DNA of 64,000 nucleotides from Pseudomonas sp. NFR16 (GCF_900108875.1 NZ_FNYJ01000005.1:124001-188000); one strand, 5' to 3'; positions 51,041 through 59,640 are shown, counted from the first letter of the stretch. A program made the numbers and translations. Notes: generated by a model not told the origin, from the sequence alone.

Positions 51041-51167
51041 GACTGTCCGGAGGCGATAACGGTTGGAAATTCCTCTTTTATAGTCATCCACCGGATTCGG
51101 CAAGTCACGCCCAGGCAAGGGGCGCCGGGGCTTTGCAGCGCGCCAAAGGAGGGCGAACCATCGACCG

Positions 51168-51183
51168 ACTGTTCAGACCAGTT
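51168..51183. promoter_or_regulatory. FadR-type operator candidate
   Basis: ACTGTTCAGACCAGTT differs at one position from the FadR-like pattern ACTGGTC-N-GACCAGTT and is palindromic except for that base. It sits about midway between the GntR-FCD regulator and the binding-protein gene. Confidence 0.55.
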
Positions 51184-51297
51184 AGACCGCCTCGGCGCTG
51201 CAGCCCGCATTCTGTGGTCGCGTCCGTGTGGGTGGCATGGGCTGTGCAAATGTCGTCCGGCATCCGCCTAACCCTACGATCGATCCGGAGACGTCAC

Positions 51298-52083
51298 ATG
51301 ACCAAGCGTTACAACGCTCTGCTTGCTGCCTTGTTTGCCAGCCTGATGCTCGGCCAGGCCCCCGCTCAGGCCAATGGCCTGGAAGACGTGACTGCGCGGG
51401 GCACGCTCAAGGTCGCCGTTCCCCAGGATTTCCCGCCGTTTGGTTCAGTCGGTCCTGACATGAAGCCGCGCGGGCTGGACATCGACACCGCACAGCTGAT
51501 CGCCGATCAACTGAAGGTCAAGCTTGAGCTGACGCCAGTCAACAGCACTAACCGCATCCCGTTCCTGACCACCGGCAAGGTCGATCTGGTGATCTCCAGC
51601 CTCGGCAAGAACCCGGATCGCGAAAAAGTCATCGATTTTTCCCGTGCCTACGCGCCCTTTTATCTGGCTGTATTCGGGCCGCCTGATGCTTCCATCAACG
51701 GCGTGGATGACTTGAAAGGCAAGACCATCAGCGTGACCCGCGGCGCCATTGAAGACATCGAGCTGACCGCCGTTGCGCCCAAGGAAGCCACTATTAAACG
51801 CTTCGAAGACAACAACTCCACCATCGCAGCTTATCTGGCCAACCAGACTGACCTGATCGCCAGCGGCAACGTGGTGATGGTTGCCATCAGCGAGAAGAAT
51901 CCGAAGCGTATCCCGGCCCTGAAGGTCAAGCTCAAGGATTCACCGGTGTATGTCGGTGTCAACAAAGGTCAGCCCGAACTGCTGGCCAAGGTCAACGAAA
52001 TCCTTGAAGCGGCGAAGAAAGACGGCGCGCTGGAAAAGAACTCGCAGACTTGGCTCAAGCAGCCGCTGCCTGCCGATCTCTGA
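51298..52083 (+). CDS. amino-acid ABC transporter substrate-binding protein
   Basis: A 261-aa periplasmic binding protein of the SBP-bac-3 family. The signal peptide is MTKRYNALLAALFASLMLGQAPAQA with cleavage before NGLEDV. The ligand-binding core has TLKVAVPQDFPPFGSVGPDMKPRGLDIDTAQLIADQL, TTGKVDLVISSLGKNPDREKVIDFS and LKGKTISVTRGAIEDIEL, typical of polar amino-acid receptors. GGAG precedes the start. It is the first gene of a four-gene operon. Confidence 0.9.
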   Translation: MTKRYNALLAALFASLMLGQAPAQANGLEDVTARGTLKVAVPQDFPPFGSVGPDMKPRGLDIDTAQLIADQLKVKLELTPVNSTNRIPFLTTGKVDLVISSLGKNPDREKVIDFSRAYAPFYLAVFGPPDASINGVDDLKGKTISVTRGAIEDIELTAVAPKEATIKRFEDNNSTIAAYLANQTDLIASGNVVMVAISEKNPKRIPALKVKLKDSPVYVGVNKGQPELLAKVNEILEAAKKDGALEKNSQTWLKQPLPADL

Positions 52084-52124
52084 TCGCCGTTCTCCGGCAA
52101 ACCCACCTGATTCGAGGGATTTAG

Positions 52125-52790
52125 ATGGCTTATCAGTTCGACTTCGTTCCGGTTCTGCAGAACGCCGATATTTTGTTGCGCGGGGCGCTGTTCACACTGG
52201 AATTGACGGCCATCGGAACGCTGTTGGGCGTAAGCGTCGGCGTCGTCGGCGCGATTGTCAGGGCCTGGAAGATTCAGCCGTTCTCGGCGCTTTTCGGGGT
52301 TTACGTCGAGCTGATACGCAACACACCGTTTCTGGTGCAGCTGTTCTTCATCTTCTTCGGCCTGCCCTCGCTCGGGCTGCAGATTTCCGAGTGGCAGGCC
52401 GCGGTGCTGGCGATGGTGATCAACCTGGGCGCGTATTCGACGGAAATCATCCGCGCCGGCATACAGGCGATATCACGCGGTCAGCTCGAAGCATCGGCTG
52501 CGCTGGCGATGACCCGTTACGAAACCTTCCGTCACGTGGTGCTGATCCCCGCCCTTGGCAAGGTCTGGCCCGCACTGAGCAGCCAGATCATCATCGTCAT
52601 GCTGGGTTCGGCGGTCTGCTCGCAAATTGCGACGGAGGAGCTCAGCTTCGCCGCCAACTTCATCCAGTCGCGTAATTTCCGCGCCTTCGAGACCTACATC
52701 GTCACCACTCTGATTTATCTGGCCATGGCGCTGCTCATCCGCCAGTTGCTGGCGTGGGTCGGCCGACGTTACATCGCGAGGAGTCGCTGA
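52125..52790 (+). CDS. amino-acid ABC transporter permease (first)
   Basis: A 221-aa inner-membrane permease of the HisM/GlnP type with about five membrane segments. The EAA loop is EASAALAMTRYETFRHVVLIPALGKVWPALSSQ, which docks the ATPase, and the family phrase VELIRNTPFLVQLFFIFFGLP is present. Its stop overlaps the next permease's start (TGATG). It pairs with the second permease to form the channel. Confidence 0.93.
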   Translation: MAYQFDFVPVLQNADILLRGALFTLELTAIGTLLGVSVGVVGAIVRAWKIQPFSALFGVYVELIRNTPFLVQLFFIFFGLPSLGLQISEWQAAVLAMVINLGAYSTEIIRAGIQAISRGQLEASAALAMTRYETFRHVVLIPALGKVWPALSSQIIIVMLGSAVCSQIATEELSFAANFIQSRNFRAFETYIVTTLIYLAMALLIRQLLAWVGRRYIARSR

Positions 52791-53437
52791 TGGATTTCAC
52801 TCTATGGGACATCGTGCGCAATCTGCTCACGGGCCTGCAATGGACGCTGGCCCTGTCGCTGGTGGCGTTCATCGGCGGCGGCGTGATTGGCCTGCTGGTC
52901 ATGACAATGCGCATTTCCAGCACTTCGTTCTGGCGCAGCGTCGCGCGTGGCTATATAGAACTGTTTCAAGGCACGCCCCTGCTGATGCAGCTGTTTCTGG
53001 TGTTCTTCGGTGTCGCGCTGATGGGCGTCGATATTTCACCGTGGTTCGCCGCAGCGCTTGCGCTAACGCTGTTCACCAGTGCCTATCTGGCGGAGATCTG
53101 GCGTGGCTGCGTCGAGTCGATCTCCAATGGTCAGTGGGAAGCGTCCGCGAGCCTCGCGCTGACGCCTCTGGAGCAACTGCGCTACGTGATCCTCCCGCAA
53201 GCGCTGCGCATTGCGGTCGCGCCGACGGTCGGCTTCTCGGTGCAGGTCGTCAAGGGCACCGCCGTGACCTCGATCATCGGCTTTACCGAGCTGACCAAAA
53301 CCGGCGGCATGCTGGCCAACGCCACATTCCAGCCTTTCATGGTCTACGGCTTCGTTGCCTTGGGCTACTTCCTGCTTTGCTACCCGTTGTCACTCAGCGC
53401 GCGCTACCTGGAAAGGAGACTTCATGCCTCTGCTTAG
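52790..53437 (+). CDS. amino-acid ABC transporter permease (second)
   Basis: A 215-aa permease with the same architecture: YIELFQGTPLLMQLFLVFFGVAL near the N-terminal third and the EAA loop EASASLALTPLEQLRYVILPQALRIAVAPTVG. The start shares one base with the preceding stop codon, and the C-terminus overlaps the ATPase start by 14 bases, so all four genes are translationally linked. Confidence 0.93.
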   Translation: MDFTLWDIVRNLLTGLQWTLALSLVAFIGGGVIGLLVMTMRISSTSFWRSVARGYIELFQGTPLLMQLFLVFFGVALMGVDISPWFAAALALTLFTSAYLAEIWRGCVESISNGQWEASASLALTPLEQLRYVILPQALRIAVAPTVGFSVQVVKGTAVTSIIGFTELTKTGGMLANATFQPFMVYGFVALGYFLLCYPLSLSARYLERRLHASA

Positions 53438-54158
53438 AATTTCCGCCCTGCACAAATATTATGGCGACCACCACGTCCTCAAAGGGATCGACCTGAGCGT
53501 CGAGGAAGGTCAGGTCGTGGCGATCATCGGTCGCAGCGGCTCGGGCAAGAGCACGCTGCTGCGCACGCTCAATGGGCTGGAGTCGATCAACGACGGCGTG
53601 ATCGAGGTCGACGGCGAGTACCTCGACGCAGCCCGTGCCGACCTGCGCACCCTGCGGCAGAAGGTCGGGATGGTCTTTCAGCAATTCAACCTGTTTCCTC
53701 ACCTGACGGTGGGCGAGAACGTCATGCTGGCGCCGCAAGTTGTGAAGAAGGCGTCCAAGGCTGAAGCCGCCCGGCTGGCAAAAGAAATGCTCGATCGCGT
53801 TGGGCTGGGCGAGAAATTCGACGCATTCCCTGACCGTCTGTCAGGCGGACAGCAGCAACGCGTGGCGATCGCTCGCGCGCTCGCAATGTCGCCGAAGGTG
53901 TTGCTGTGCGACGAGATCACTTCGGCCCTGGACCCGGAGTTGGTCAACGAGGTGCTCAGCGTCGTGCGTCAGCTTGCCAAAGATGGCATGACCCTGATCA
54001 TGGTGACCCACGAAATGCGCTTCGCCCGCGAGGTTGGCGACAAGCTGGTGTTCATGCACCAAGGCAAGGTGCACGAGGTGGGCGACCCGCGGGAATTGAT
54101 GGCCAACCCGAAGACGCCCGAGCTGGCGAATTTCATTGGGTCGGTTGAGCAGGCGTGA
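53424..54158 (+). CDS. amino-acid ABC transporter ATPase
   Basis: A 244-aa ABC ATPase with the Walker A GRSGSGKST, the Q-loop VFQQFNLFPHLTVGENV, the signature LSGGQQQRVAIARALAM, the Walker B VLLCDEITSALDPE and the H-loop VTHEMRFA. The family pattern fits GlnQ/HisP-type polar amino-acid importers; the solute cannot be named. ATG 53424 has GGAGA upstream. A tandem REPIN array begins 56 bases after its stop. Confidence 0.95.
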   Translation: MPLLRISALHKYYGDHHVLKGIDLSVEEGQVVAIIGRSGSGKSTLLRTLNGLESINDGVIEVDGEYLDAARADLRTLRQKVGMVFQQFNLFPHLTVGENVMLAPQVVKKASKAEAARLAKEMLDRVGLGEKFDAFPDRLSGGQQQRVAIARALAMSPKVLLCDEITSALDPELVNEVLSVVRQLAKDGMTLIMVTHEMRFAREVGDKLVFMHQGKVHEVGDPRELMANPKTPELANFIGSVEQA

Positions 54159-54213
54159 CTTCTGGCGGCTGATGTTTGCAGCCAACCCGTGACTGACGGC
54201 GTACATACCGGCC

Positions 54214-54572
54214 TCTTCCCGGCTGAAGCCGGTCCTACCTTTCTACCGCTCGCTTTGTAGGACTGGCTTTAGCCGGGAAGACGTCAGTCGCCCCACCGCA
54301 AATCGATGGCGCACACACTGCCTCCCGGCTGATGCCGGTCCTACCTTTCTACCGCGCGCTTTGTAGGACTGGCTTTAGCCGGGAAGACGTCAGTCGCCCA
54401 CCGCGAATCGATGGCGCACACGTTGGCCTCTTACCGGCTGATGCCGGTCCTACCCATCTACCTAACGAGGGCGCTTTGTAGGACCGGCTTTAGCCGGGAA
54501 GACGTCAGTGGCCTTACCGCAAATCGATGGCGCACGTAGTTCTTCCCGGCTGATGCCGGTCGTACATGCCGT
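54214..54572. repeat. tandem REPIN array (three full units and one partial)
   Basis: Three inverted REP pairs repeat with periods of about 106, 109 and 112 bases, followed by a fourth left half. Each unit reads left REP (CCCGGCTGATGCCGGTCCTAC or a close variant), a 20-30 base spacer, right REP (GTAGGACTGGCTTTAGCCGG) and about 45 bases containing the conserved AATCGATGGCGCAC. Divergence between copies is limited to scattered substitutions and small indels, so the array has probably grown by tandem duplication. The REP core matches the single REPIN at 19121. This explains the whole gap between the transporter operon and ppx. Confidence 0.9.
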
Positions 54573-54659
54573 GCAACAGTGTCGGCAAGGTGTTGTCGGT
54601 TTGGCGGCAGTGATGGATCGTGGCACGATGTCGGGGTTATCGACCGAGATCTTTTGACC

Positions 54660-56162
54660 ATGCCGCACTCAACAGCCAAAAACCTCTCGCTGATCGCCGC
54701 GATCGACCTGGGCTCCAACAGCTTTCATATGGTCGTCGCCAAAGCCCACCAAGGGGAGATACGCATCCTTGAGCGGCTGGGCGAAAAAGTGCAGCTGGCC
54801 GCCGGGATCGACGATGAGCGCCGTCTCAACGAAGAATCCATGCAGCGCGGGCTCGATTGCCTCAAGCGTTTTGCCCAACTGATCAACGGTATGCCGCCCG
54901 GCGCCGTACGGATCGTCGGCACCAACGCCCTGCGCGAGGCTCGTAACCGCAACGAATTCATTCATCGCGCCGAAGAAATCCTCGGGCACCCGGTTGAAGT
55001 CATTTCTGGTCGCGAAGAAGCGCGCCTTATCTATCTGGGTGTGTCTCACACCTTGGCGGACACGCCGGGCAAACGTCTGGTGGCCGACATCGGTGGCGGC
55101 AGTACCGAATTCATCATCGGGCAACGCTTCGAACCCCTGCTGCGCGAAAGTCTGCAGATGGGTTGCGTAAGCTTTACTCAGCGTTACTTCAAAGACGGCA
55201 AGATCACCCCGGCTCGGTACGCCCAGGCGTACACGGCAGCGCGGCTGGAGATCATGAGCATCGAGCACGCCCTGCACCGCCTGACCTGGGATGAAGCCAT
55301 CGGCTCATCGGGCACCATTCGGGCCATCGGCCTGGCGCTCAAGGCCGGCGGACACGGCAACGGCGAAGTCAATGCGGACGGCCTTGCCTGGCTCAAACGC
55401 AAGCTGATGAAGCTTGGAGAGGTCGACAAGATCGATTTCGACGGCATCAAACCGGACCGTCGCGCAATCTTCCCGGCGGGTCTGGCGATTCTGGAAGCGA
55501 TTTTCGACGCGCTGGAACTCAACCGCATGGATCACTGTGAAGGCGCGCTGCGTGAAGGCGTGTTGTATGACCTGCTCGGGCGTCATCACCATGAAGACGT
55601 CCGCGAGCGCACGCTCAGCTCGCTCATGGATCGCTACCATGTCGACCTGAAACAGGCCGAACGCGTCGAGCGCAAGGCGTTGTCCGCGCTGGAGCAGGTG
55701 GCCAAGGCCTGGGAGCTGGAAGACGATCTGTACCGCGAACTGCTGCGATGGGCCGCCAAGGTGCATGAAGTGGGGCTGGACATCGCCCACTATCACTACC
55801 ACAAGCACGGCGCTTACTTGATCGAGCATTCGGATCTGGCGGGATTTTCGCGCGAGGATCAGCAGATGCTGGCGCTACTGGTGCGTGGACACCGTCGCAA
55901 TATCCCCAAGGACAAGTTCGCCGAGTTCGGCGATGAAGGCGTGAAGTTGATTCGGCTGTGCGTGCTGCTGCGCTTTGCGATTCTGTTCCATCACATTCGC
56001 GGCACTCAAGAGATGCCGCAGCCTGTGTTGACTGCCAACGATAACCATCTGGACATCCTTTTCCCCGATGGCTGGCTGGAAAACAACCAACTGACTCAGG
56101 CCGACTTCGCGCTGGAAGCGGAGTGGCTGACCCGAGTCGGTATCGTCCTCAGCGTACGCTGA
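54660..56162 (+). CDS. ppx: exopolyphosphatase
   Basis: Removes terminal phosphates from polyphosphate and can hydrolyse pppGpp. The 500-aa protein has the ASKHA-type phosphate loops IAAIDLGSNSFHMVVAK and RLVADIGGGSTEFIIG, and a C-terminal HD-like helical region (ALSALEQVAKAWELEDDLYRELLRWAAKVHEVGLDIAHYHYHKHGAYLI). ATG 54660 (MPHSTAKNLSLIAAID) is the family-like start; the frame extends to 54579. It is convergent with ppk, overlapping it by 14 bases within a perfect palindrome. Confidence 0.95.
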   Translation: MPHSTAKNLSLIAAIDLGSNSFHMVVAKAHQGEIRILERLGEKVQLAAGIDDERRLNEESMQRGLDCLKRFAQLINGMPPGAVRIVGTNALREARNRNEFIHRAEEILGHPVEVISGREEARLIYLGVSHTLADTPGKRLVADIGGGSTEFIIGQRFEPLLRESLQMGCVSFTQRYFKDGKITPARYAQAYTAARLEIMSIEHALHRLTWDEAIGSSGTIRAIGLALKAGGHGNGEVNADGLAWLKRKLMKLGEVDKIDFDGIKPDRRAIFPAGLAILEAIFDALELNRMDHCEGALREGVLYDLLGRHHHEDVRERTLSSLMDRYHVDLKQAERVERKALSALEQVAKAWELEDDLYRELLRWAAKVHEVGLDIAHYHYHKHGAYLIEHSDLAGFSREDQQMLALLVRGHRRNIPKDKFAEFGDEGVKLIRLCVLLRFAILFHHIRGTQEMPQPVLTANDNHLDILFPDGWLENNQLTQADFALEAEWLTRVGIVLSVR

Positions 56163-56166
56163 GGAC
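56145..56166. other. 22-bp perfect palindrome spanning both ppx and ppk stop codons
   Basis: The arms GTCCTCAGCGT (56145-56155) and ACGCTGAGGAC (56156-56166) mirror each other exactly. The ppx stop TGA is 56160-56162 and the ppk stop is 56149-56151, so the last codons of both genes are the same palindromic DNA read from opposite strands and both proteins end VLSVR. With no loop spacer it would make a compact hairpin in either message. Confidence 0.95.
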
Positions 56167-58371
56167 AGGGTTGCTCAACTTCTCAAGCAACATCGCCTGC
56201 ACGTTGCGGGCGTTCTGGTTGCCGGTCGGCGTGCTGCGGATGTAGCGCCCGTCCGGTTGCAGCAGCCAGGCGTGGGTGTTGTCGGTCAGATACCCTTCCA
56301 GCTCCTTTTTAACCCGCAGGATCAGCTTCTTGCCCTCGACCGGGAAGCAAGTCTCCACACGCTTGTCGAGGTTGCGCTCCATCCAGTCGGCACTGGACAG
56401 GAACATCTGCTCGTCGCCGCCATTGAGGAAATAAAACACCCGCGTGTGCTCAAGGAAGCGGCCGACGATCGAGCGCACCTGAATGTTATGGGAAACGCCC
56501 GGCACGCCAGGACGCAGGCAGCACATGCCGCGCACGACCAGATCAATTTTCACACCGGTCTGACTGGCCTTGTACAGCGCGCGAATGATCTTGGGATCGG
56601 TCAGCGAGTTGAACTTGGCGATGATGTGCGCAGGCTTGCCCTCGGCCGCGAACTGCGTCTCGCGGGCGATCATGTCGAGCATGCCTTTCTTGAGCGTGAA
56701 CGGCGCGTGCAGCAGCTTTTTCATGCGCAGCGTCTTGCCCATGCCAATCAGCTGACTGAACAGCTTGCCGACGTCCTCGCACAACGCATCATCGGAGGTC
56801 AGAAGGCTGTAGTCGGTGTACAGGCGCGCGTTGCCCGCATGGTAATTGCCCGTACCCAAATGCGCATAACGCACGATCTCGCCGGCCTCACGACGCAGGA
56901 TCAGCATCATCTTCGCGTGGGTCTTGAAGCCGACGACGCCGTAAATCACCACCGCGCCGGCTGCTTGCAGGCGACTGGCGAGCTGCAGGTTGGACTCTTC
57001 ATCGAAACGCGCGCGCAGTTCGATGACGGCAGTGACTTCCTTGCCGTTTCGCGCAGCATCCACCAGCGCGTCGACGATCTCCGAGTTGGCGCCGCTGCGA
57101 TAGAGCGTCTGGCGCACGGCCAGAACGTGAGGGTCCTTCGCGGCCTGACGCAGCAGGTCGACCACCGGGGTGAACGACTCGAAGGGGTGCAGCAGCAAAA
57201 TATCCTGCTTGCTGATGACGTTGAAGATGTTCTCGCTGTTCTGCAAAAGCTTGGGAATCGCCGGTGTGAACGGCGCGTTCTGCAGCTCCGGATGGCTGTC
57301 CAGACTGGTGATGCTGAACAGCCGGGTCAGGTTCACCGGACCATTGACCTGATACAACTCGGTTTCACTGAGGTTGAATTGCTTGAGCAGATAGTCCGAC
57401 AGGTGCTTGGGACAGGTATCGGCCACTTCCAGGCGCACGGCGTCACCATAACGCCGGGAAAACAACTCGCCACGCAGCGCGCGGGCCAGGTCTTCGACGT
57501 CTTCGGAGTCCAGCGCCAGATCGGCGTTGCGGGTGAGGCGGAACTGATAGCAGCCCTTGACCTTCATGCCCTGGAACAAGTCATCGGCGTGAGCATGGAT
57601 CATCGACGACAGGAACACGTAGTTGTCGCCAGGACCACCGACGTCCTCCGGCACCTTGATGATGCGCGGCAGCAAGCGGGGCGCCGGAATGATTGCAAGG
57701 CCCGAGTCGCGACCGAACGCATCGACACCTTCCAGCTCGACGATGAAGTTCAGCGACTTGTTGACCAGCAACGGGAACGGGTGCGTCGGATCCAGGCCGA
57801 TCGGTGTAATGATCGGCGCAATCTCATCGCGGAAATAGCGCCGCACCCAGGTTTTCAGCTTGGTCGTCCAGGCCCGGCGACGAATGAAGCGCACCTGATG
57901 TTTTTCCAGCTCAGGCAGCAGGATGTCATTGAGGATCGCGTACTGGCGATCAACATGCCCGTGCACCAGTTCGCTGATACGCGCCAGCGCCTGATGCGGC
58001 TGCAGACCATCGGCCCCCGCCTGCTCGCGGGCGAATGTAATCTGCTTCTTCAGGCCCGCTACTCGGATTTCGAAGAACTCATCCAGATTGCTGGAAAAGA
58101 TCAGCAGGAACTTGAGCCGCTCGAGCAACGGATAGGACTCGTCCAGCGCCTGCTCCAGCACACGAATGTTGAACTGCAGCTGCGACAGCTCGCGATGAAT
58201 GTAGAGGCTGCTGTCATCCAGATTGGGAATCACCACGGCTGGCGCGGCAGGAGGATGCGGCTCGATGGCCGGCAGCACTTCAATGCTCGGCTCGACCACG
58301 GCAGTGATTTCCTGCGTCATGGCCTGGGGGTCAAGTTCAACTGCTGCTTCGGTAGATCCTTCGGTGCTCAT
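56149..58371 (-). CDS. ppk: polyphosphate kinase 1
   Basis: Makes polyphosphate from ATP through a phosphohistidine. The 740-aa protein has an N-terminal extension of about 55 residues rich in Ala, Pro and Glu before the core (LDDSSLYIHRELSQLQFNIRVLEQA). The PPK1 catalytic motifs FKTHAKMMLILRREAG and YAHLGTGNYHAGNARLYTDYSLLTSD, which hold the two conserved catalytic histidines, are present, as are RSIVGRFLEHTRVFYFLNGG and SADWMERNLDKRVE. ATG 58371 has AGGA upstream. A long leader with a PhoB-box promoter lies upstream, and it overlaps ppx at the 3' end. Confidence 0.96.
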   Translation of the reverse strand: MSTEGSTEAAVELDPQAMTQEITAVVEPSIEVLPAIEPHPPAAPAVVIPNLDDSSLYIHRELSQLQFNIRVLEQALDESYPLLERLKFLLIFSSNLDEFFEIRVAGLKKQITFAREQAGADGLQPHQALARISELVHGHVDRQYAILNDILLPELEKHQVRFIRRRAWTTKLKTWVRRYFRDEIAPIITPIGLDPTHPFPLLVNKSLNFIVELEGVDAFGRDSGLAIIPAPRLLPRIIKVPEDVGGPGDNYVFLSSMIHAHADDLFQGMKVKGCYQFRLTRNADLALDSEDVEDLARALRGELFSRRYGDAVRLEVADTCPKHLSDYLLKQFNLSETELYQVNGPVNLTRLFSITSLDSHPELQNAPFTPAIPKLLQNSENIFNVISKQDILLLHPFESFTPVVDLLRQAAKDPHVLAVRQTLYRSGANSEIVDALVDAARNGKEVTAVIELRARFDEESNLQLASRLQAAGAVVIYGVVGFKTHAKMMLILRREAGEIVRYAHLGTGNYHAGNARLYTDYSLLTSDDALCEDVGKLFSQLIGMGKTLRMKKLLHAPFTLKKGMLDMIARETQFAAEGKPAHIIAKFNSLTDPKIIRALYKASQTGVKIDLVVRGMCCLRPGVPGVSHNIQVRSIVGRFLEHTRVFYFLNGGDEQMFLSSADWMERNLDKRVETCFPVEGKKLILRVKKELEGYLTDNTHAWLLQPDGRYIRSTPTGNQNARNVQAMLLEKLSNPVLSVR

Positions 58372-58829
58372 GAATAATCCTGTAAGGCAATTGGCCTTGT
58401 AACAGTTGGGCCGCGCAAACGGCGAATCCGATCGACGTGCCGTGTGCGCCACAACGATGGTGACGTCCAGCGTCCCGGTCCGGTCACGCCATCAGTAGGG
58501 TGACGCCAGGATCGGGCAGTAAGCGGCACGAACGTAAAAACGGGGTGGGCCTGCCCAAGGGACGAAGTACGCACGATGACTCCCCACGCTACGCATTTCT
58601 GCGCGGCCTGCAACCCCAAACGGGCCATCGGCAGCGCGACGAGCGGTTGCTCGGCCGACTCCATGAGGTGAGCCGATGATCGGAGGAAGCAAGGCGTAAG
58701 CGCCGAAAGCCGGTTCCTTGGAACCGTTCGGCAGAACAGATCGGCGTGGCCTGACGACTCGAAAGGCGGTGATCGGAGGATGAGGGCAACGCGCACGGAA
58801 TGCTCCCGGGCCCATGCATACGGGCAAGC
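58372..58829 (-). promoter_or_regulatory. long structured ppk leader
   Basis: This gap of 650 bases between ppk and dedA has no convincing gene. From the candidate start near 58829 to the ppk ATG the RNA would be about 458 nt. Stable hairpins are visible: CGAGC-GGTT-GCTCG (58640-58653) and a double stem with CGGTTCC/GGAACCG inside GCCGAA/TTCGGC (58703-58733). A GTGGGG with a matching CCCC about 40 bases on, followed by T5 on the minus strand (58535-58539), could act as an attenuator. A 142-codon frame (58368-58796) ends at the ppk start with an ATGA overlap, but its composition is not protein-like. The 5' end and any RNA function are unproven. Confidence 0.45.
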
Positions 58830-58835
58830 GTGACA

Positions 58836-58869
58836 TTTATAAGCTGGGAGTATGACGCTTGTGTGACAG
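58836..58869 (-). promoter_or_regulatory. PhoB box and -10 of the ppk promoter
   Basis: On the minus strand CTGTCAC-ACAA-GCGTCAT (58869-58852) matches the two 7-bp repeats of a Pho box with the correct four-base spacer, and a TATAAA box (58841-58836) follows 10 bases downstream, replacing the -35. This is the standard layout of a PhoB-activated promoter. Confidence 0.75.
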
Positions 58870-59022
58870 CTATGATTCCGACTTATCTTGCAGGACTCAA
58901 ACCTGCTTTCCAGACGATCATTCCCTCAAACCTGTAGGAAACTTTAACGAGGAGACACATTTCCACACTTTCCTGAATGTCTTCGGCGAGTTAGGCTGCG
59001 CGTTCATTTCGCCAGCACCTAC

Positions 59023-59640
59023 ATGATGCTCCAGCATTTTTTACAAGAATTTGGCTACTTCGCCCTTTTCCTCGGGACCTTTTTCGAAGGTGAGACCATT
59101 CTGGTTCTCGCCGGATTTCTTGCGTTCCGTGGATACATGGACATCAATCTGGTCGTCGTCGTCGCCTTTTTTGGCAGTTACGCAGGCGACCAGCTTTGGT
59201 ACTTCATGGGACGCAAGCATGGCCGCAAGCTACTGGCACGCAAGCCACGCTGGCAAATGATGGGCGATCGCGCGCTGGAACACATCCGCCGTCACCCCGA
59301 CATCTGGGTGTTGAGTTTCCGTTTCGTGTACGGCCTGCGCACCGTCATGCCAGTCGCCATTGGCCTTTCGGGCTATCCGCCAGGCCGTTACCTGCTCCTC
59401 AACGGTATCGGCGCGGCGGTCTGGGCAGCGGCACTGGGCGCGGCCGCTTACAAATTCGGTGCCGTGCTTGAGGGCCTGTTGGGCAACGTCAAGAAATACG
59501 AGTTGTGGGTGCTGAGCCTGTTGTTGGTCATTGGCGTGCTGCTCTGGATCCGGCGCCGCATCAAGAACGCGCGAATCGCCAAAGAAGCCAGGCTCGCCGT
59601 TGCGGCGAATGCCGACGTCAAGAACCCTCCAGACGAGTGA
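59023..59640 (+). CDS. DedA-family membrane protein
   Basis: A 205-aa inner-membrane protein with five or so membrane segments. Signature motifs are FFEGETILVLAGFLAFRGYM near residue 20, FFGSYAGDQLWYFMGRKHG, FRFVYGLRTVMPVAIGLSGYPPGRYLLLNGIGAAVWA. DedA/UPF0043-type proteins are undecaprenyl-phosphate or lipid flippases in several bacteria. The C-terminus overlaps the 3' end of the next gene on the other strand by 23 bases. Confidence 0.9.
   Translation: MMLQHFLQEFGYFALFLGTFFEGETILVLAGFLAFRGYMDINLVVVVAFFGSYAGDQLWYFMGRKHGRKLLARKPRWQMMGDRALEHIRRHPDIWVLSFRFVYGLRTVMPVAIGLSGYPPGRYLLLNGIGAAVWAAALGAAAYKFGAVLEGLLGNVKKYELWVLSLLLVIGVLLWIRRRIKNARIAKEARLAVAANADVKNPPDE

Noticed and set aside
54214..54572. 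Regularly spaced repeats as a CRISPR array
   Set aside because: Period is over 100 bases, the repeats are inverted REP pairs, spacers are near-identical rather than unique, and there are no cas genes.
56257..58377. A 706-codon open frame opposite ppk
   Set aside because: Antisense shadow of ppk; composition is not protein-like and it has no ribosome-binding site.
58368..58796. A 142-codon frame that ends at the ppk start
   Set aside because: Not listed as a gene because composition is dominated by Arg, Ser and Pro with no fold pattern and no ribosome-binding site; kept only as a possibility in the leader finding.
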